NCBI GenBank assembly: GCA_002732675.1
Contig: NVRR01000054.1
Span: 1-13,922, forward strand
Origin: Sneathiella sp.
Lineage (GTDB): Bacteria; Pseudomonadota; Alphaproteobacteria; Sneathiellales; Sneathiellaceae
Length of the DNA stretch: 13,922 nucleotides
Direction: 5' to 3'
How positions within the stretch are numbered: the stretch's first letter is position 1; each line of letters opens with the position of its first letter. Of this stretch, positions 1 through 7,745 are shown piece by piece. The notes beneath the pieces were generated by a model. That model saw nothing but the letters and a program-made list of their open reading frames with translations, was not told the origin of the DNA and did no database searches. The position numbers were made by a program, and so were the translations under genes.

Positions 1-2
1 CA

Positions 3-383
3 GATGATTATCTTGTTTTTCTACGGATGCTTCTGAACGGTGGGACCCATTCTGGCGTACGTATTCTCAAAACAGAGACTTTAGCGTTGATGACGCGAAA
101 CCATCTGTCCGGAGACATGGAGGAACTCGGCGCGACGAATTTTAATGGGTTATCCTGGAAAGGTATTGGTTTCGGCCTCGGTTTCAATGTCGTCCTTGAC
201 CATGCTAAAGCAGAAATTCCCGGGCCCGACGGTGAATATGGCTGGACGGGAGCTGCCGGAACTATGTTCTTCGTAAACCCAAAGCTCAAGATAGCGGGAC
301 TCTTGCTAACCCAGTATATGCCGTCTCAATCATATCCATTGCGCCAACAGTTCCGCAATGCTGTTTATGACGGTCTTCGCTGA
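3..383 (+). CDS. Serine hydrolase of the beta-lactamase (class C/PBP-like) family, C-terminal part only
   Basis: The reading frame is open from the left edge, so the N-terminus, including the catalytic SxxK serine and the YxN motif, lies outside the window. The visible 126 residues begin DDYLVFLRMLLNGG and continue with a GVRIL...TLALMTRNHL stretch. This is the usual C-terminal half of beta-lactamase-related esterases and serine hydrolases. GWTGAAGT (about residues 80-87 of the fragment) sits where the family has its third active-site motif (KTG/HTG-like). It is followed by the strand MFFVNPKLKIAGLLLTQ. Family members hydrolyse esters, peptides or beta-lactams, and the substrate cannot be told from this part. 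The gene converges with mnmC on the other strand, 43 bases away. Family assignment is firm; function is not. Confidence 0.8.
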   Translation, partial: DDYLVFLRMLLNGGTHSGVRILKTETLALMTRNHLSGDMEELGATNFNGLSWKGIGFGLGFNVVLDHAKAEIPGPDGEYGWTGAAGTMFFVNPKLKIAGLLLTQYMPSQSYPLRQQFRNAVYDGLR

Positions 384-426
384 CTTTACAAAGCCGACTA
401 ATTTGGGGGCGCAGAATGGCGGTGCC

Positions 427-1464
427 TTATGCGGCAAATTCTTTAAACCTTTGAGGAGACAGCGCAGCAATCACATCTGCGGGCAGGCAGCGAGAGCGAT
501 CCAGGATCATATCTGCCAGTAGATGTCCGCCCATCAAAGAGCTGAGAATGCCATATGAGCCATGTGCGACCGAGACATAAACATTGTCGTGACCCGGGAC
601 CCGTCCAATGATGGGGAAACGATTTCTCGACGTTGCCCGGACGGAGGCTCGCTGCCCGACGATCTCCAGCCCGACTTCCAGCCCCGGAATTGCGTCCGCC
701 AATTTCTGGATATTCTCGGGATCATCCTGTTTGAGGATACGGGAATGATCAAGGCCCGGTTGAAATGTCGCCCCAAGAGTATGAACACCGTCCATCGCTG
801 GCATAAAATATCCTTCATAACAAATATTGCATTTAACATTTTCTGATATCTGCGTGGCTTTTACCTGCGTGATCTGCCCGCGCACCGGAATGATAGGGAG
901 GCGGGGTACAAATTTGAGTGCCGCCTGACCGCAAGCCAGAATTTTGATATCGGCCTCAATATCGTCCAGTTTTTCGAGCGGAGCATTAAGGTGATATTCA
1001 ACATTCCGCAGATAAGCTGCGCAGAGTTTTTGTGGTGAAATGCTGCCCCCCTCCGGCAAATACAGAGCATCATAGCGAAGATCAACACCCGCAATCCTTG
1101 ACGCTTCATCCGCCCCGACAAGACGCATATGGGCCGAATCCCAGCCCCAGTTTTCTACAGTTCGATGCAGACGGATTTTCTTTTTCTCAGTGTCCATAAG
1201 ATGCAGTACACCACAGGGGCGCCAGTCGATATTCGCCAACGTTCTGAAGCTGCGGAGTGCTTGACAATAAGCGGCAGCGTAAAAATCACTTTCGGGTCCA
1301 CGCAACGCAGAAAAGCGCGGATTATATAGCCCGGAAGAATTGCCAGAGGCACCATTCGCCAGCGCTGACCCGGCCTCATAAGCAACAGGCTCTTCGCCCA
1401 ATTGGCGCAAAATATAGGCCAAGGCACATCCCGCCAAACCACCCCCAATAATCGCGATCTTCAC
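427..1464 (-). CDS. mnmC: FAD-dependent cmnm5(s2)U34 oxidoreductase, stand-alone MnmC C-terminal domain
   Basis: 345-residue flavoprotein of the D-amino-acid-oxidase-like (DAO) fold. The N-terminus carries the dinucleotide-binding motif IIGGGLAG (residues 5-12), with Glu30 at the end of the second strand. GASGNSSGLYNP (38-49) is the characteristic MnmC2 flavin loop. Later come LPEGGSISP, IPVRGQI and the C-terminal block RATSRNRFPIIG, all as in the oxidoreductase half of MnmC. In that family this domain removes the carboxymethyl group of cmnm5(s2)U34 in tRNA to give nm5(s2)U34, which MnmD then methylates. The start codon is GTG (minus strand, 1464-1462) and overlaps the mnmD stop by four bases (GTGA), so translation is probably coupled. 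In gammaproteobacteria the two activities are one polypeptide; here they are two adjacent genes in the same order as the fused domains. A generic DAO-family oxidase is the alternative, but the neighbour makes MnmC much more likely. Confidence 0.88.
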   Translation of the reverse strand: MKIAIIGGGLAGCALAYILRQLGEEPVAYEAGSALANGASGNSSGLYNPRFSALRGPESDFYAAAYCQALRSFRTLANIDWRPCGVLHLMDTEKKKIRLHRTVENWGWDSAHMRLVGADEASRIAGVDLRYDALYLPEGGSISPQKLCAAYLRNVEYHLNAPLEKLDDIEADIKILACGQAALKFVPRLPIIPVRGQITQVKATQISENVKCNICYEGYFMPAMDGVHTLGATFQPGLDHSRILKQDDPENIQKLADAIPGLEVGLEIVGQRASVRATSRNRFPIIGRVPGHDNVYVSVAHGSYGILSSLMGGHLLADMILDRSRCLPADVIAALSPQRFKEFAA

Positions 1465-2147
1465 GATCCATCGCCTTTATAACACCCAATCGTCATATCG
1501 CGCTTGCGGCCAAAACCGGCCACTTTCTCAACGGCGAAACCTGCCACGGCAAGGTCTCTGCGGACCTTTCCTGCAGCGGTAAACGTCGCAAACCGTGCTC
1601 CTTTACGGCTAAGCCGCGCCATATTTTCGATAACCGTCTCACTCCACATCTCCGGATTTGTCGCGGGCTTGAAACCGTCCAGAAACCACGCATCGACATC
1701 CGCAAGCAGTTTTGGAATAGCCTCATTCACATCATCAAAAATGAGTGTTAACGTCACGCGCTCATTTAACATAATGCGATGAAACCCGGGAATAATCGGC
1801 GGATAAAGCGTCAATAATTGTTGCAAGCGACCATTAAGGACCTCCTGCCATGGTTGGAGATAAAGACCAATTTCTTCCCCATTCAGCGGATATTTTTCGA
1901 AGGAGATAAAATCGAGTGACTGGTGCGGCTGTACCGTTTCTTCAAATAGCTTCCATGCCGCCAGAAAATTCAAGCCCGTTCCAAAACCCATCTCGCAAAT
2001 GACAAAACGGTCCGAATCCAGCCAATTTTGCGGTAAATTATTGCCCGCCAAAAACACAAATTCACTTTCCGCCAATCCATCATCAGCGGAAAAATACAGA
2101 TCATCAAACTCGCGAGATTTCGGCGGGCCAATTGGGTGCAAACTCAT
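1461..2147 (-). CDS. mnmD: tRNA 5-aminomethyl-2-thiouridine methyltransferase MnmD (MnmC N-terminal domain)
   Basis: 228-residue S-adenosylmethionine-dependent methyltransferase. It makes the last step of mnm5(s2)U34 synthesis at the wobble position of tRNA, methylating nm5(s2)U34. The start FDDLYFSADDGLAESEFVFLAGN is typical of the family. The AdoMet-binding glycine loop is EMGFGTGLNFL (about residues 51-61). The signature DAWFLDGFKPATNPEMW (about 152-168) contains the catalytic-site aspartate and the following FxPxxNPxxW element. GFGRKRDM near the C-terminus also matches. The protein stops right after this domain, and the FAD domain normally fused to it is encoded in the next, overlapping gene. 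The gene begins 26 bases after pcaB with only a weak ribosome-binding site, so it is probably read from the upstream pca transcript, although an internal promoter cannot be excluded. Confidence 0.92.
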   Translation of the reverse strand: MSLHPIGPPKSREFDDLYFSADDGLAESEFVFLAGNNLPQNWLDSDRFVICEMGFGTGLNFLAAWKLFEETVQPHQSLDFISFEKYPLNGEEIGLYLQPWQEVLNGRLQQLLTLYPPIIPGFHRIMLNERVTLTLIFDDVNEAIPKLLADVDAWFLDGFKPATNPEMWSETVIENMARLSRKGARFATFTAAGKVRRDLAVAGFAVEKVAGFGRKRDMTIGCYKGDGS

Positions 2148-2173
2148 AAACTGCTTTCAATTTTGTTCGTCAT

Positions 2174-3211
2174 TCAAAACTTGACCCTGGAGAGTAAGCT
2201 TGCGACAGTTTTTAGTGCCGCGCCTGTCGTCGTGACGATTTGGGGAAATAGCATCCATTCAAGCGTCCAGGCAGCCCCCGATCTTTCATTTTCATGAAGT
2301 GCCGCGTTATGCAGCCCGCCCATTAATGTCGCGTTATAATGCGCCAGAGCGACAAGGACCTCTGCCAGAACGGGATTATTTTTGTGCGGCATGGCCGAGG
2401 AAGAGCCGCCGCCGGTGATGGTAATGTCCAAAATCTCGTTCTGGCTCATCAAGGCCACATCCTGACCAATCTTGCCAAGACTACTGGAAAGTTCCGCCGA
2501 CCAGTTCGCAAATTGTAGCAGGGGACGTCGGTCGGTGTGCCAGCTTCTTGCGGGATGTCGTAACCCCAATCTGGCAGCAAGGTCTTTGGCAATTTCATCG
2601 GCATGATCTCCCATTTGTCCCAATGTGCCAATAGGCCCTCCCAATTGCAGAGGAAAATCGCCAGGGATCGTCGCACGCAATTCCCGTAAAGGAGCCGCCC
2701 AGGTATCAAGTTTATCTTTGACAGTGAACGGCAACGCCCGCTGCATACGGGTGCGGGCCATCAGATCAAGATGCCCGTCTTGCGTCGACAACAGGTCCAA
2801 CTGATCCAAAATGCAATCCAGGCGTTGCCGGAATATGTCGATGACATCGACTAGCCGCATCATCAAGCTGCTGTCGATCAAGTCCTGGCTCGTAGTGCCT
2901 TTATGAAAATCAGCTTTGGCCGATTCCGGCAACGATGCCCGAATGGCGCGCACCAATGCGGGCACGACAAGACCGTCTTTGGCAACACCATCTGTAAGAT
3001 CTGCGACCGAAAAATCGACGGCGGCAATCGCCGTTTCAATTGCGCCAAGCGAGATGTCGGATATAAGCCCGACCTTGTTTTGGGCCTTTGCCAGCGCCAG
3101 CTCAAAGCGCAGCATGGCGTCGATATCTGCCTGGTCAGAAAGCAGAATTTCGACTTCGGGATCACCAAGTAATTTGTCGAGAAGACCGGATCGGGACAAA
3201 GTATAACTCAT
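2174..3211 (-). CDS. pcaB: 3-carboxy-cis,cis-muconate cycloisomerase
   Basis: 345-residue member of the fumarase/aspartase superfamily. It cyclises 3-carboxy-cis,cis-muconate, the ring-opening product of protocatechuate, to 4-carboxymuconolactone in the cytoplasm. The three conserved superfamily blocks are visible: KGTTSQDLIDS (about 104-114), ARTRMQRALPF (about 152-162) and the signature loop SSAMPHKNNP (about 271-280) that holds the catalytic serine. The length fits the shorter alphaproteobacterial PcaB. The sequence around GGLHNAALHENERSGAAW is typical of PcaB rather than adenylosuccinate lyase. The ATG at 3211 is preceded closely by another ATG in a different frame (ATGAATG). The most likely ribosome-binding site (AAGG) overlaps the stop codon of the small pcaD remnant, so translation may be coupled to that relic. 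The gene lies downstream of pcaG with no room for a normal pcaD. Confidence 0.95.
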   Translation of the reverse strand: MSYTLSRSGLLDKLLGDPEVEILLSDQADIDAMLRFELALAKAQNKVGLISDISLGAIETAIAAVDFSVADLTDGVAKDGLVVPALVRAIRASLPESAKADFHKGTTSQDLIDSSLMMRLVDVIDIFRQRLDCILDQLDLLSTQDGHLDLMARTRMQRALPFTVKDKLDTWAAPLRELRATIPGDFPLQLGGPIGTLGQMGDHADEIAKDLAARLGLRHPARSWHTDRRPLLQFANWSAELSSSLGKIGQDVALMSQNEILDITITGGGSSSAMPHKNNPVLAEVLVALAHYNATLMGGLHNAALHENERSGAAWTLEWMLFPQIVTTTGAALKTVASLLSRVKF

Positions 3212-3222
3212 TCATACAGGCC

Positions 3223-3327
3223 TTAGATATGCTTTTCGATAAAGCTGAAAATAGGTTCCTTCAGTATCTTCGGTTGTTTGATACAAGGCAAGCGTCCGGC
3301 ATTTTCAACGGCTCCGAACTCTGGCAT
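3223..3327 (-). pseudogene. pcaD: Remnant of 3-oxoadipate enol-lactonase (pcaD) C-terminus
   Basis: A 34-codon open frame between pcaG and pcaB begins MPEFGAVENAGRLPC and ends IFSFIEKHI. It reads like the last part of an alpha/beta hydrolase of the PcaD type. In that family a strand ending in NAGH(L/I)P carries the catalytic histidine, followed by an EQPE-like helix start and a final FI/FL helix. Here the histidine position is arginine (AGRLPC), and EQPE has become KQPK. PcaD would hydrolyse 3-oxoadipate enol-lactone, the product of PcaC, and pcaD is a usual pca-cluster member. The frame starts 10 bases after the pcaG stop, has no nucleophile-elbow region and cannot be an active enzyme. The family match is my recognition of a short motif, not a search result. 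It could be an unrelated short ORF, but the position within a pca operon argues for a relic. Confidence 0.6.
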
Positions 3328-3337
3328 TATTTTCTGT

Positions 3338-3940
3338 TCAAATATCGAAAAATACAGTTTCGCCGTCACCCTGAAGCCGAATATCCAATGTGTAGCTATC
3401 CCCTTTTCCGGTTGCTATTAGTGTATCCCGCCGGTCGTCCGGGATAACGGCAAGAACAGGATCGTTGTTATTCTGCTGGCCTTCGTCATCAAAATACAGG
3501 CGTGTATGAAGCCCGAGATTAATGCCGCGCGCGACAATCCAAAGATTGAGATGTGGGGCATGGGCCATGCCGTCTGCCTGCGTCGTTCCCGGCTTTATGG
3601 TGTCAATGGTGAAGACCCCGGTTTCCAGGTTTGTCGGTACGCGACGCCAGATGCCATCTTCATAGGAACCGGAGGCGCTGGCTTGCCAGCTTTCAATCAT
3701 CATGTCCTTGCAGATGGCGCCGTCGCCATCAAAAACATGACCTTGGATGCGAATATTTTCCCCCTCCATATCTCCTTCATTCGCGGTCAGATCTTCTGCG
3801 AAAATACCCGTTATGCCGACGAAATTTGGCAGGCAACCAATATGAACATAAGGACCCGCCGTTTGGGACGGGCTTTCCTTCAGCGGCTCTTGTACGTTGC
3901 TTGCCGCTGGAGCCGTTGTCAAAGCACGCAAATCGACCAT
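3338..3940 (-). CDS. pcaG: Protocatechuate 3,4-dioxygenase alpha subunit
   Basis: 200-residue subunit of the intradiol ring-cleavage dioxygenase that converts protocatechuate to 3-carboxy-cis,cis-muconate. The N-terminal SPSQTAGPYVHIG (24-36) is a hallmark of the alpha subunit. Other family blocks are IESWQA (82-87), the APHLNLWIVARGINLGLHTRLYF region (128-150) and the C-terminal end GDGETVFFDI. The alpha subunit lacks the iron ligands and forms the active site together with PcaH. I place the start at the ATG at 3940-3938 because it gives the normal length and has a good Shine-Dalgarno (GGAGGG) eight bases upstream, inside the end of pcaH. An in-frame extension to 4069 would only read antisense-like residues within pcaH. 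One base separates the pcaH stop from this start. Confidence 0.96.
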   Translation of the reverse strand: MVDLRALTTAPAASNVQEPLKESPSQTAGPYVHIGCLPNFVGITGIFAEDLTANEGDMEGENIRIQGHVFDGDGAICKDMMIESWQASASGSYEDGIWRRVPTNLETGVFTIDTIKPGTTQADGMAHAPHLNLWIVARGINLGLHTRLYFDDEGQQNNNDPVLAVIPDDRRDTLIATGKGDSYTLDIRLQGDGETVFFDI

Positions 3941-3941
3941 C

Positions 3942-4673
3942 CTAATTTCCCTCCAGCTTATTTTCAAACAAGGTTGATTTGGGTCCGCGCAGCACGAGAT
4001 CGAAGCGATAACTACGGATATCCATGGGTATCGTATTTTCCATATCCAGGTTCGCCGTAAGTTGATCAATCGCTCGCGGATCGCCGATAGCCCGGAGGAT
4101 GGGGCAGATTTTTATATGTGGGTCACCCTCAAAATACATTTGCGTTATCAGTCTTTGGGCAAAGCCTGATCCGAAAAGCGAGAAATGAATATGCGACGGT
4201 CGCCAATCGTTCCCGCCATTGGGCCAAGGGTAGGGCCCGGGCTTAACCGTGCGAAAGGAGTAGTTACCGTCGTTGTCCGAAACACAACGCCCGCACCCAC
4301 CAAAATTCGGATCAAGCGGCGCGAGGTACCTGTCGTTCTTATGTCTATACCGCCCACCGGCATTAGCCTGCCATATCTCAATCAGGGCATTGGCAACGGG
4401 CCGCCCCGCCTCATCCATAATTTTGCCTTGAACAATGATACGCTCGCCCAGGGCGCTCTCGCCTTCCGCCGCATAATTGACAAGTAAATCATCATCCCTC
4501 TTGCCCAGGGTTGAATGACCGAAGACCGGCCCCGTTGTATCGCCCAAGGATTGCGGGATTGCGATCAGTTTTTGCTGAGGCGCACGATAGATTGTCGAGC
4601 GATAATCAGGAAACAGAGCCGCTGGATGCCAGACCCTATCGCGTGGTGCCAACGTTGTATTTCGTCCGCTCAT
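3942..4673 (-). CDS. pcaH: Protocatechuate 3,4-dioxygenase beta subunit (iron-binding)
   Basis: 243-residue catalytic subunit of the Fe(III) intradiol dioxygenase. The four expected iron ligands are visible with the spacing known from the Pseudomonas putida enzyme (Tyr408, Tyr447, His460, His462). Here they are Tyr109 (GGRYRH), Tyr148 (PGPYPW), His161 and His163 (RPSHIHF), a constant offset of 299. Arg158, next to the ligands, matches the conserved active-site arginine. The N-terminal YRSTIYRAP (24-32) and the GPVFGH segment (48-53) are also typical of PcaH. The start overlaps the end of pcaC by four bases, and pcaG follows one base after the stop, so the two subunits are made from one message in coupled translation. 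All key residues are present, so the enzyme should be active. Confidence 0.97.
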   Translation of the reverse strand: MSGRNTTLAPRDRVWHPAALFPDYRSTIYRAPQQKLIAIPQSLGDTTGPVFGHSTLGKRDDDLLVNYAAEGESALGERIIVQGKIMDEAGRPVANALIEIWQANAGGRYRHKNDRYLAPLDPNFGGCGRCVSDNDGNYSFRTVKPGPYPWPNGGNDWRPSHIHFSLFGSGFAQRLITQMYFEGDPHIKICPILRAIGDPRAIDQLTANLDMENTIPMDIRSYRFDLVLRGPKSTLFENKLEGN

Positions 4674-5071
4674 ACCTCTGCCTCCTTGTCCATTTCAGCA
4701 AACACCGCTTTCGCTACTTTAATCCCGTGGTTCGCATGGGGCACACCGGCATAGATCGCGACATGCATCAAGGCTTCGCGGATATCGTCGCGGCTTGCGC
4801 CGGTGTTCGCTGCGCTCCGAATATGCAGAGCCAGTTCTTCATAATGACCGAGGCCTGCCAACAACGCGATTGTCACCATGGACCGTTCCCGTTTGGTCCA
4901 GTGATCGCCGGACCAGACATGCCCCCAGGCACCATCGGTAATCATTGCCTGAAACGGCGCATCAAATGCTGTTTTACTGGTCTCCGCGCGATCTACATGG
5001 GCATCGCCAAGAACAGATCGCCGGGTCTTCATGCCTTGCAGCCTCAGCTTCGTCTTTTCGTCTCTATCCAT
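4670..5071 (-). CDS. pcaC: 4-carboxymuconolactone decarboxylase
   Basis: 133-residue small all-helical protein of the carboxymuconolactone decarboxylase family. It removes CO2 from 4-carboxymuconolactone to give 3-oxoadipate enol-lactone. The N-terminal [17 protein letters not shown] (13-29) is the normal PcaC start. [19 protein letters not shown] (about 62-80) and the C-terminal helix [17 protein letters not shown] (about 100-116) form the family domain. The protein is stand-alone, not fused to PcaD as in PcaL enzymes. It starts 36 bases after the pobA stop and overlaps pcaH by four bases. Its product is the substrate of PcaD, for which this locus holds only a fragment. Confidence 0.96.
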   Translation of the reverse strand: MDRDEKTKLRLQGMKTRRSVLGDAHVDRAETSKTAFDAPFQAMITDGAWGHVWSGDHWTKRERSMVTIALLAGLGHYEELALHIRSAANTGASRDDIREALMHVAIYAGVPHANHGIKVAKAVFAEMDKEAEV

Positions 5072-5107
5072 TCTAATTTTCCATAAAGTGCCGTAAAGTG
5101 GTTGAGC

Positions 5108-6289
5108 CTATTCCAACGGCAATCCTGCATAATTCTCAGCAAGCGACCGGGAAGCCGTCTCCGAACCCGCTATGTGGTCAAACTCCGCCCGCTGCATTTT
5201 CTTCTCAAACGGGCTGAAATCGGGGAATTGGTGCAGCATTGTCGACATAAACCAGGAGAACCGCTCCGCTTTCCAAACCCGCCTTAGGCAGGTTGCTGAG
5301 TAATTCTCCAAATATGTAGCATTCCTGTTTTTATAAAAATCAATGAGGGCTCGGGATAGAATACGGACATCAGACACAGCCAGGTTCAATCCTTTTGCGC
5401 CGGTCGGGGGAACAATATGAGCGGCGTCGCCTGCCAGAAACAAATTCCCGTATCGCATTGGCTCGGCAACAAAGGACCGGAGCGGCGCAATAGACTTTTC
5501 AAAAGACGGTCCGCGTAAAAGATGCTTTGCCGTATCCTCACCAATACGAATAACCAGTTCGTCCCAAAACCGATCATCAGACCAATCCGCGACATCATCT
5601 TCGGCCGCGCACTGGATATAATAACGGCTGCGGGTTTTAGAGCGCATCGAGCAGAGGGCAAATCCACGTTCATGATGCGCATAAATCAACTCCTCCGCAA
5701 CCGGCGGACGTTCTGTTAAAACGCCAAGCCAGCCAAAGGGATAAACACGTTCATAAGTTTTCAGAATATCGGCCGGAATTGCCTGCCTGGCAACGCCATG
5801 GAACCCGTCACAGCCCGCGATAAAGTCACACTCAATTTCGACAGTTTCACCGTCCTTTGTGTACCGCACCTTTGGCTTTGCCTGGATCACATCATGAGGC
5901 TCGACATTATTCACGGAAAAAATGATTTCGCAGCCTTGAGCCAGACGTCTTTTAATTAGGTCCTTCGTGACTTCCGTTTGGCCATACACCATCACCTGTT
6001 TTCCAGTCAGCCCCGCAATATCGATACGATGATGGTCACCATTAAATGACAAGTCAAATCCGCTATGTGGCAGTCCTTCCGCGTGCAAACGATCACCAAC
6101 ACCCGCTTCTTCCAGCGCTTCAACGGTTCCTGTTTCCAACACGCCGGCCCTTATCCGGGCTTCAATCCGTTCCCGTGTCTGGCGATCAAGAATGATGCTA
6201 TCGATACCTTCGTTATGCAGCAATTGTGAGAGCAAAAGACCGGCGGGACCGGAGCCTATGATGCAGACTTGCGTTTTTTTTATTTTCAT
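5108..6289 (-). CDS. pobA: 4-hydroxybenzoate 3-monooxygenase
   Basis: 393-residue flavoprotein monooxygenase that hydroxylates 4-hydroxybenzoate to protocatechuate using FAD, NAD(P)H and O2, feeding the pca genes downstream. It has the FAD motif IIGSGPAG (10-17), the DG motif GCDGFHG (159-165) and the GD motif LAGDAAHIVPPTGAKGLN (285-302). Substrate-site residues of the Pseudomonas enzyme are all found two positions later: Tyr203, Ser214, Arg216, Arg222, Pro295, Asn302 and Tyr387 (known as 201, 212, 214, 220, 293, 300, 385). I choose the ATG at 6289-6287 because it gives the family length and follows AGAGGTG ten bases upstream. The in-frame start at 6343 adds 18 residues (MSARSSRRRINEKRC...) with no family counterpart. 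As the first gene of the pob-pca unit, it should carry the main promoter in the gap before it. No PobR or PcaQ gene is adjacent. Confidence 0.96.
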   Translation of the reverse strand: MKIKKTQVCIIGSGPAGLLLSQLLHNEGIDSIILDRQTRERIEARIRAGVLETGTVEALEEAGVGDRLHAEGLPHSGFDLSFNGDHHRIDIAGLTGKQVMVYGQTEVTKDLIKRRLAQGCEIIFSVNNVEPHDVIQAKPKVRYTKDGETVEIECDFIAGCDGFHGVARQAIPADILKTYERVYPFGWLGVLTERPPVAEELIYAHHERGFALCSMRSKTRSRYYIQCAAEDDVADWSDDRFWDELVIRIGEDTAKHLLRGPSFEKSIAPLRSFVAEPMRYGNLFLAGDAAHIVPPTGAKGLNLAVSDVRILSRALIDFYKNRNATYLENYSATCLRRVWKAERFSWFMSTMLHQFPDFSPFEKKMQRAEFDHIAGSETASRSLAENYAGLPLE

Positions 6290-6575
6290 CACAATCAAGC
6301 ACCTCTTTTCATTAATTCTCCGACGTGACGATCTGGCGGACAATTAACGAGTGTCAACGTCTGCTCCCAATAAGGCAATAGTGAAATTCTATATAACGTC
6401 GGAAATTTAGGCGACGGTCTTTCAATTCTGGCCGACCGAAATGACGATGCCACCTCATCTCGCTAGTCACGCACTTGCGAGAATCTCATCATGAAAGATT
6501 GTGTAGCAAATAAGCCTGTGCACTATCTCGGACAGCGAGTTGATCAAGACTGGCATTGCGGGAGAGGGATAATAA
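6290..6575. other. Intergenic region between choV and pobA, probable pobA promoter region
   Basis: 286 bases hold no convincing gene. On the minus strand a TTGACA hexamer lies at 6358-6353, but no good -10 box follows at 16-18 bases. A TATATAG stretch (minus, around 6390-6395) has no good -35. CGGTC (6415-6419) and GACCG (6434-6438) form a short inverted repeat with a 14-base spacer. It might be an activator site, but it is too short to trust. The 5' end of pobA has its ribosome-binding site within this gap. I see no strong terminator behind choV. Confidence 0.4.
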
Positions 6576-7744
6576 TTAGCGAAGAAACCCCTCAAATATC
6601 TCGTCATCGCCGATCATGCCCACAAGCTTTCCATTCTCGGCAAACAGCACCGGTGATCCGGTTTTATGCCTGATCTCAATCACATCGCGTAACATAATAT
6701 CGGGAGAGGCGACCGCAAAATTCGTATCGGCAAGCGCAGAAATACCGTCGTCAGTAGAGAAAATGACAATTTCAGACGCAATCCCGTTCGATGTGGCGGA
6801 GGTTGGCTTGCCCTCGCCATCCAGCCTCACACGACAGTACCCGGCGCGGTCCAGCAACAATTCATCCGCGTCCCGCGGGATATCTGACGCTGCTGTCATC
6901 AATGTCCGGCCGCGCAGCACATTCAGCGGGTTCATATGTCCGACGAAATCAGCGACATAGTCATTGGCGGGATTGCGAACAATATCTTCAGGTTCTCCAT
7001 ATTGGACGATACGCGCCTGATCCATGATCGCAATTCTATTGCCTATTTTAAGGGCCTCATCAAGGTCATGACTAACAAAATAATGGTCTTCTGCATTTTC
7101 TCCTGTAACGCCAACAGCTCATCCTGAAGCCGGTTGCGAATAAGCGGATCCAGCGCAGAAAAAGGCTCATCCATCAGCAAAATATCCGCGTCCGTCGCAA
7201 AGGCTCGGGCAAGACCAACCCGTTGTTGCATTCCCCCGGAGAGCTCGTGAACGAACTTGTCTTTCCATTGATCCAACTGAACCAATTCAAGTTTCTCGGC
7301 AACGATCGCCGCCCGTTGCTGTTTGTCCATGCCGCGGAGTTCCAAGCCGAAGCCAACATTCTCTTCAACGGAGCGCCAGGGTAGAAGCGCGAATTGCTGA
7401 AAGACCATGGAAATACGATGCATCCGCAAATGCCGGAGTGTTTTCTGATCACAGCTGGCCAGACTTATCTGCTGTCCATCATGCTCTACGAGGACATCGC
7501 CGCGGGAGACTTTATTCAAGCCGTTGACAGCCCTGAGCAGCGTTGATTTCCCAGATCCCGAGAGCCCCATCAGCACGCAGATTTCGCCTGCCTCGACGGC
7601 CATCGACGCGCCAGCCACCCCTAAAATTGCGCCGGTTTCCTCTAGAATTTTCTGACGATCCGCCCCTTGATCCAATAACTTCAGAGCGGGTGCCAAGGCG
7701 TCGCCGAAGATAATATCCACGTCTTTGAACTCGACAACTGCCAT
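6576..7744 (-). pseudogene. choV: Choline/glycine betaine ABC transporter ATP-binding protein, frameshifted
   Basis: ATPase of the ProV/ChoV type, energising choline import with ChoW and ChoX. The first frame (7744 to 7043) has the Walker A GLSGSGKST, the Q-loop region VFQQFALLPW, the signature LSGGMQQRVGLARA and the Walker B ILLMDEPFSALDP. After KTII it runs out of frame and stops at 7043. The correct continuation is in another frame: [21 protein letters not shown], with the H-loop histidine, followed by a CBS-domain-like tail to 6576 ending EIFEGFLR. Adding one T to the TTTT run (plus-strand AAAA, 7077-7080) restores a continuous protein of about 389 residues, the usual length. As written, the H-loop and the regulatory tail are lost. 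The start at 7744 follows AAGGAGG and lies one base after the choW stop. This may be a real mutation or a homopolymer sequencing error; if the latter, the gene is intact. Confidence 0.88.
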
Positions 7745-7745
7745 A

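Noticed and set aside
562..846. Plus-strand open frames inside mnmC, mnmD, pcaB, pcaG and pcaH
   Set aside because: They are antisense shadows of well-supported genes and show no family features.
3941..4069. 43-residue N-terminal extension of pcaG
   Set aside because: It overlaps pcaH in another frame, has no family counterpart, and a good ribosome-binding site supports the ATG at 3940.
6527..6539. CTCG-GACAG-CGAG hairpin downstream of choV as a terminator
   Set aside because: The stem is only four base pairs and no T-run follows on the minus strand.
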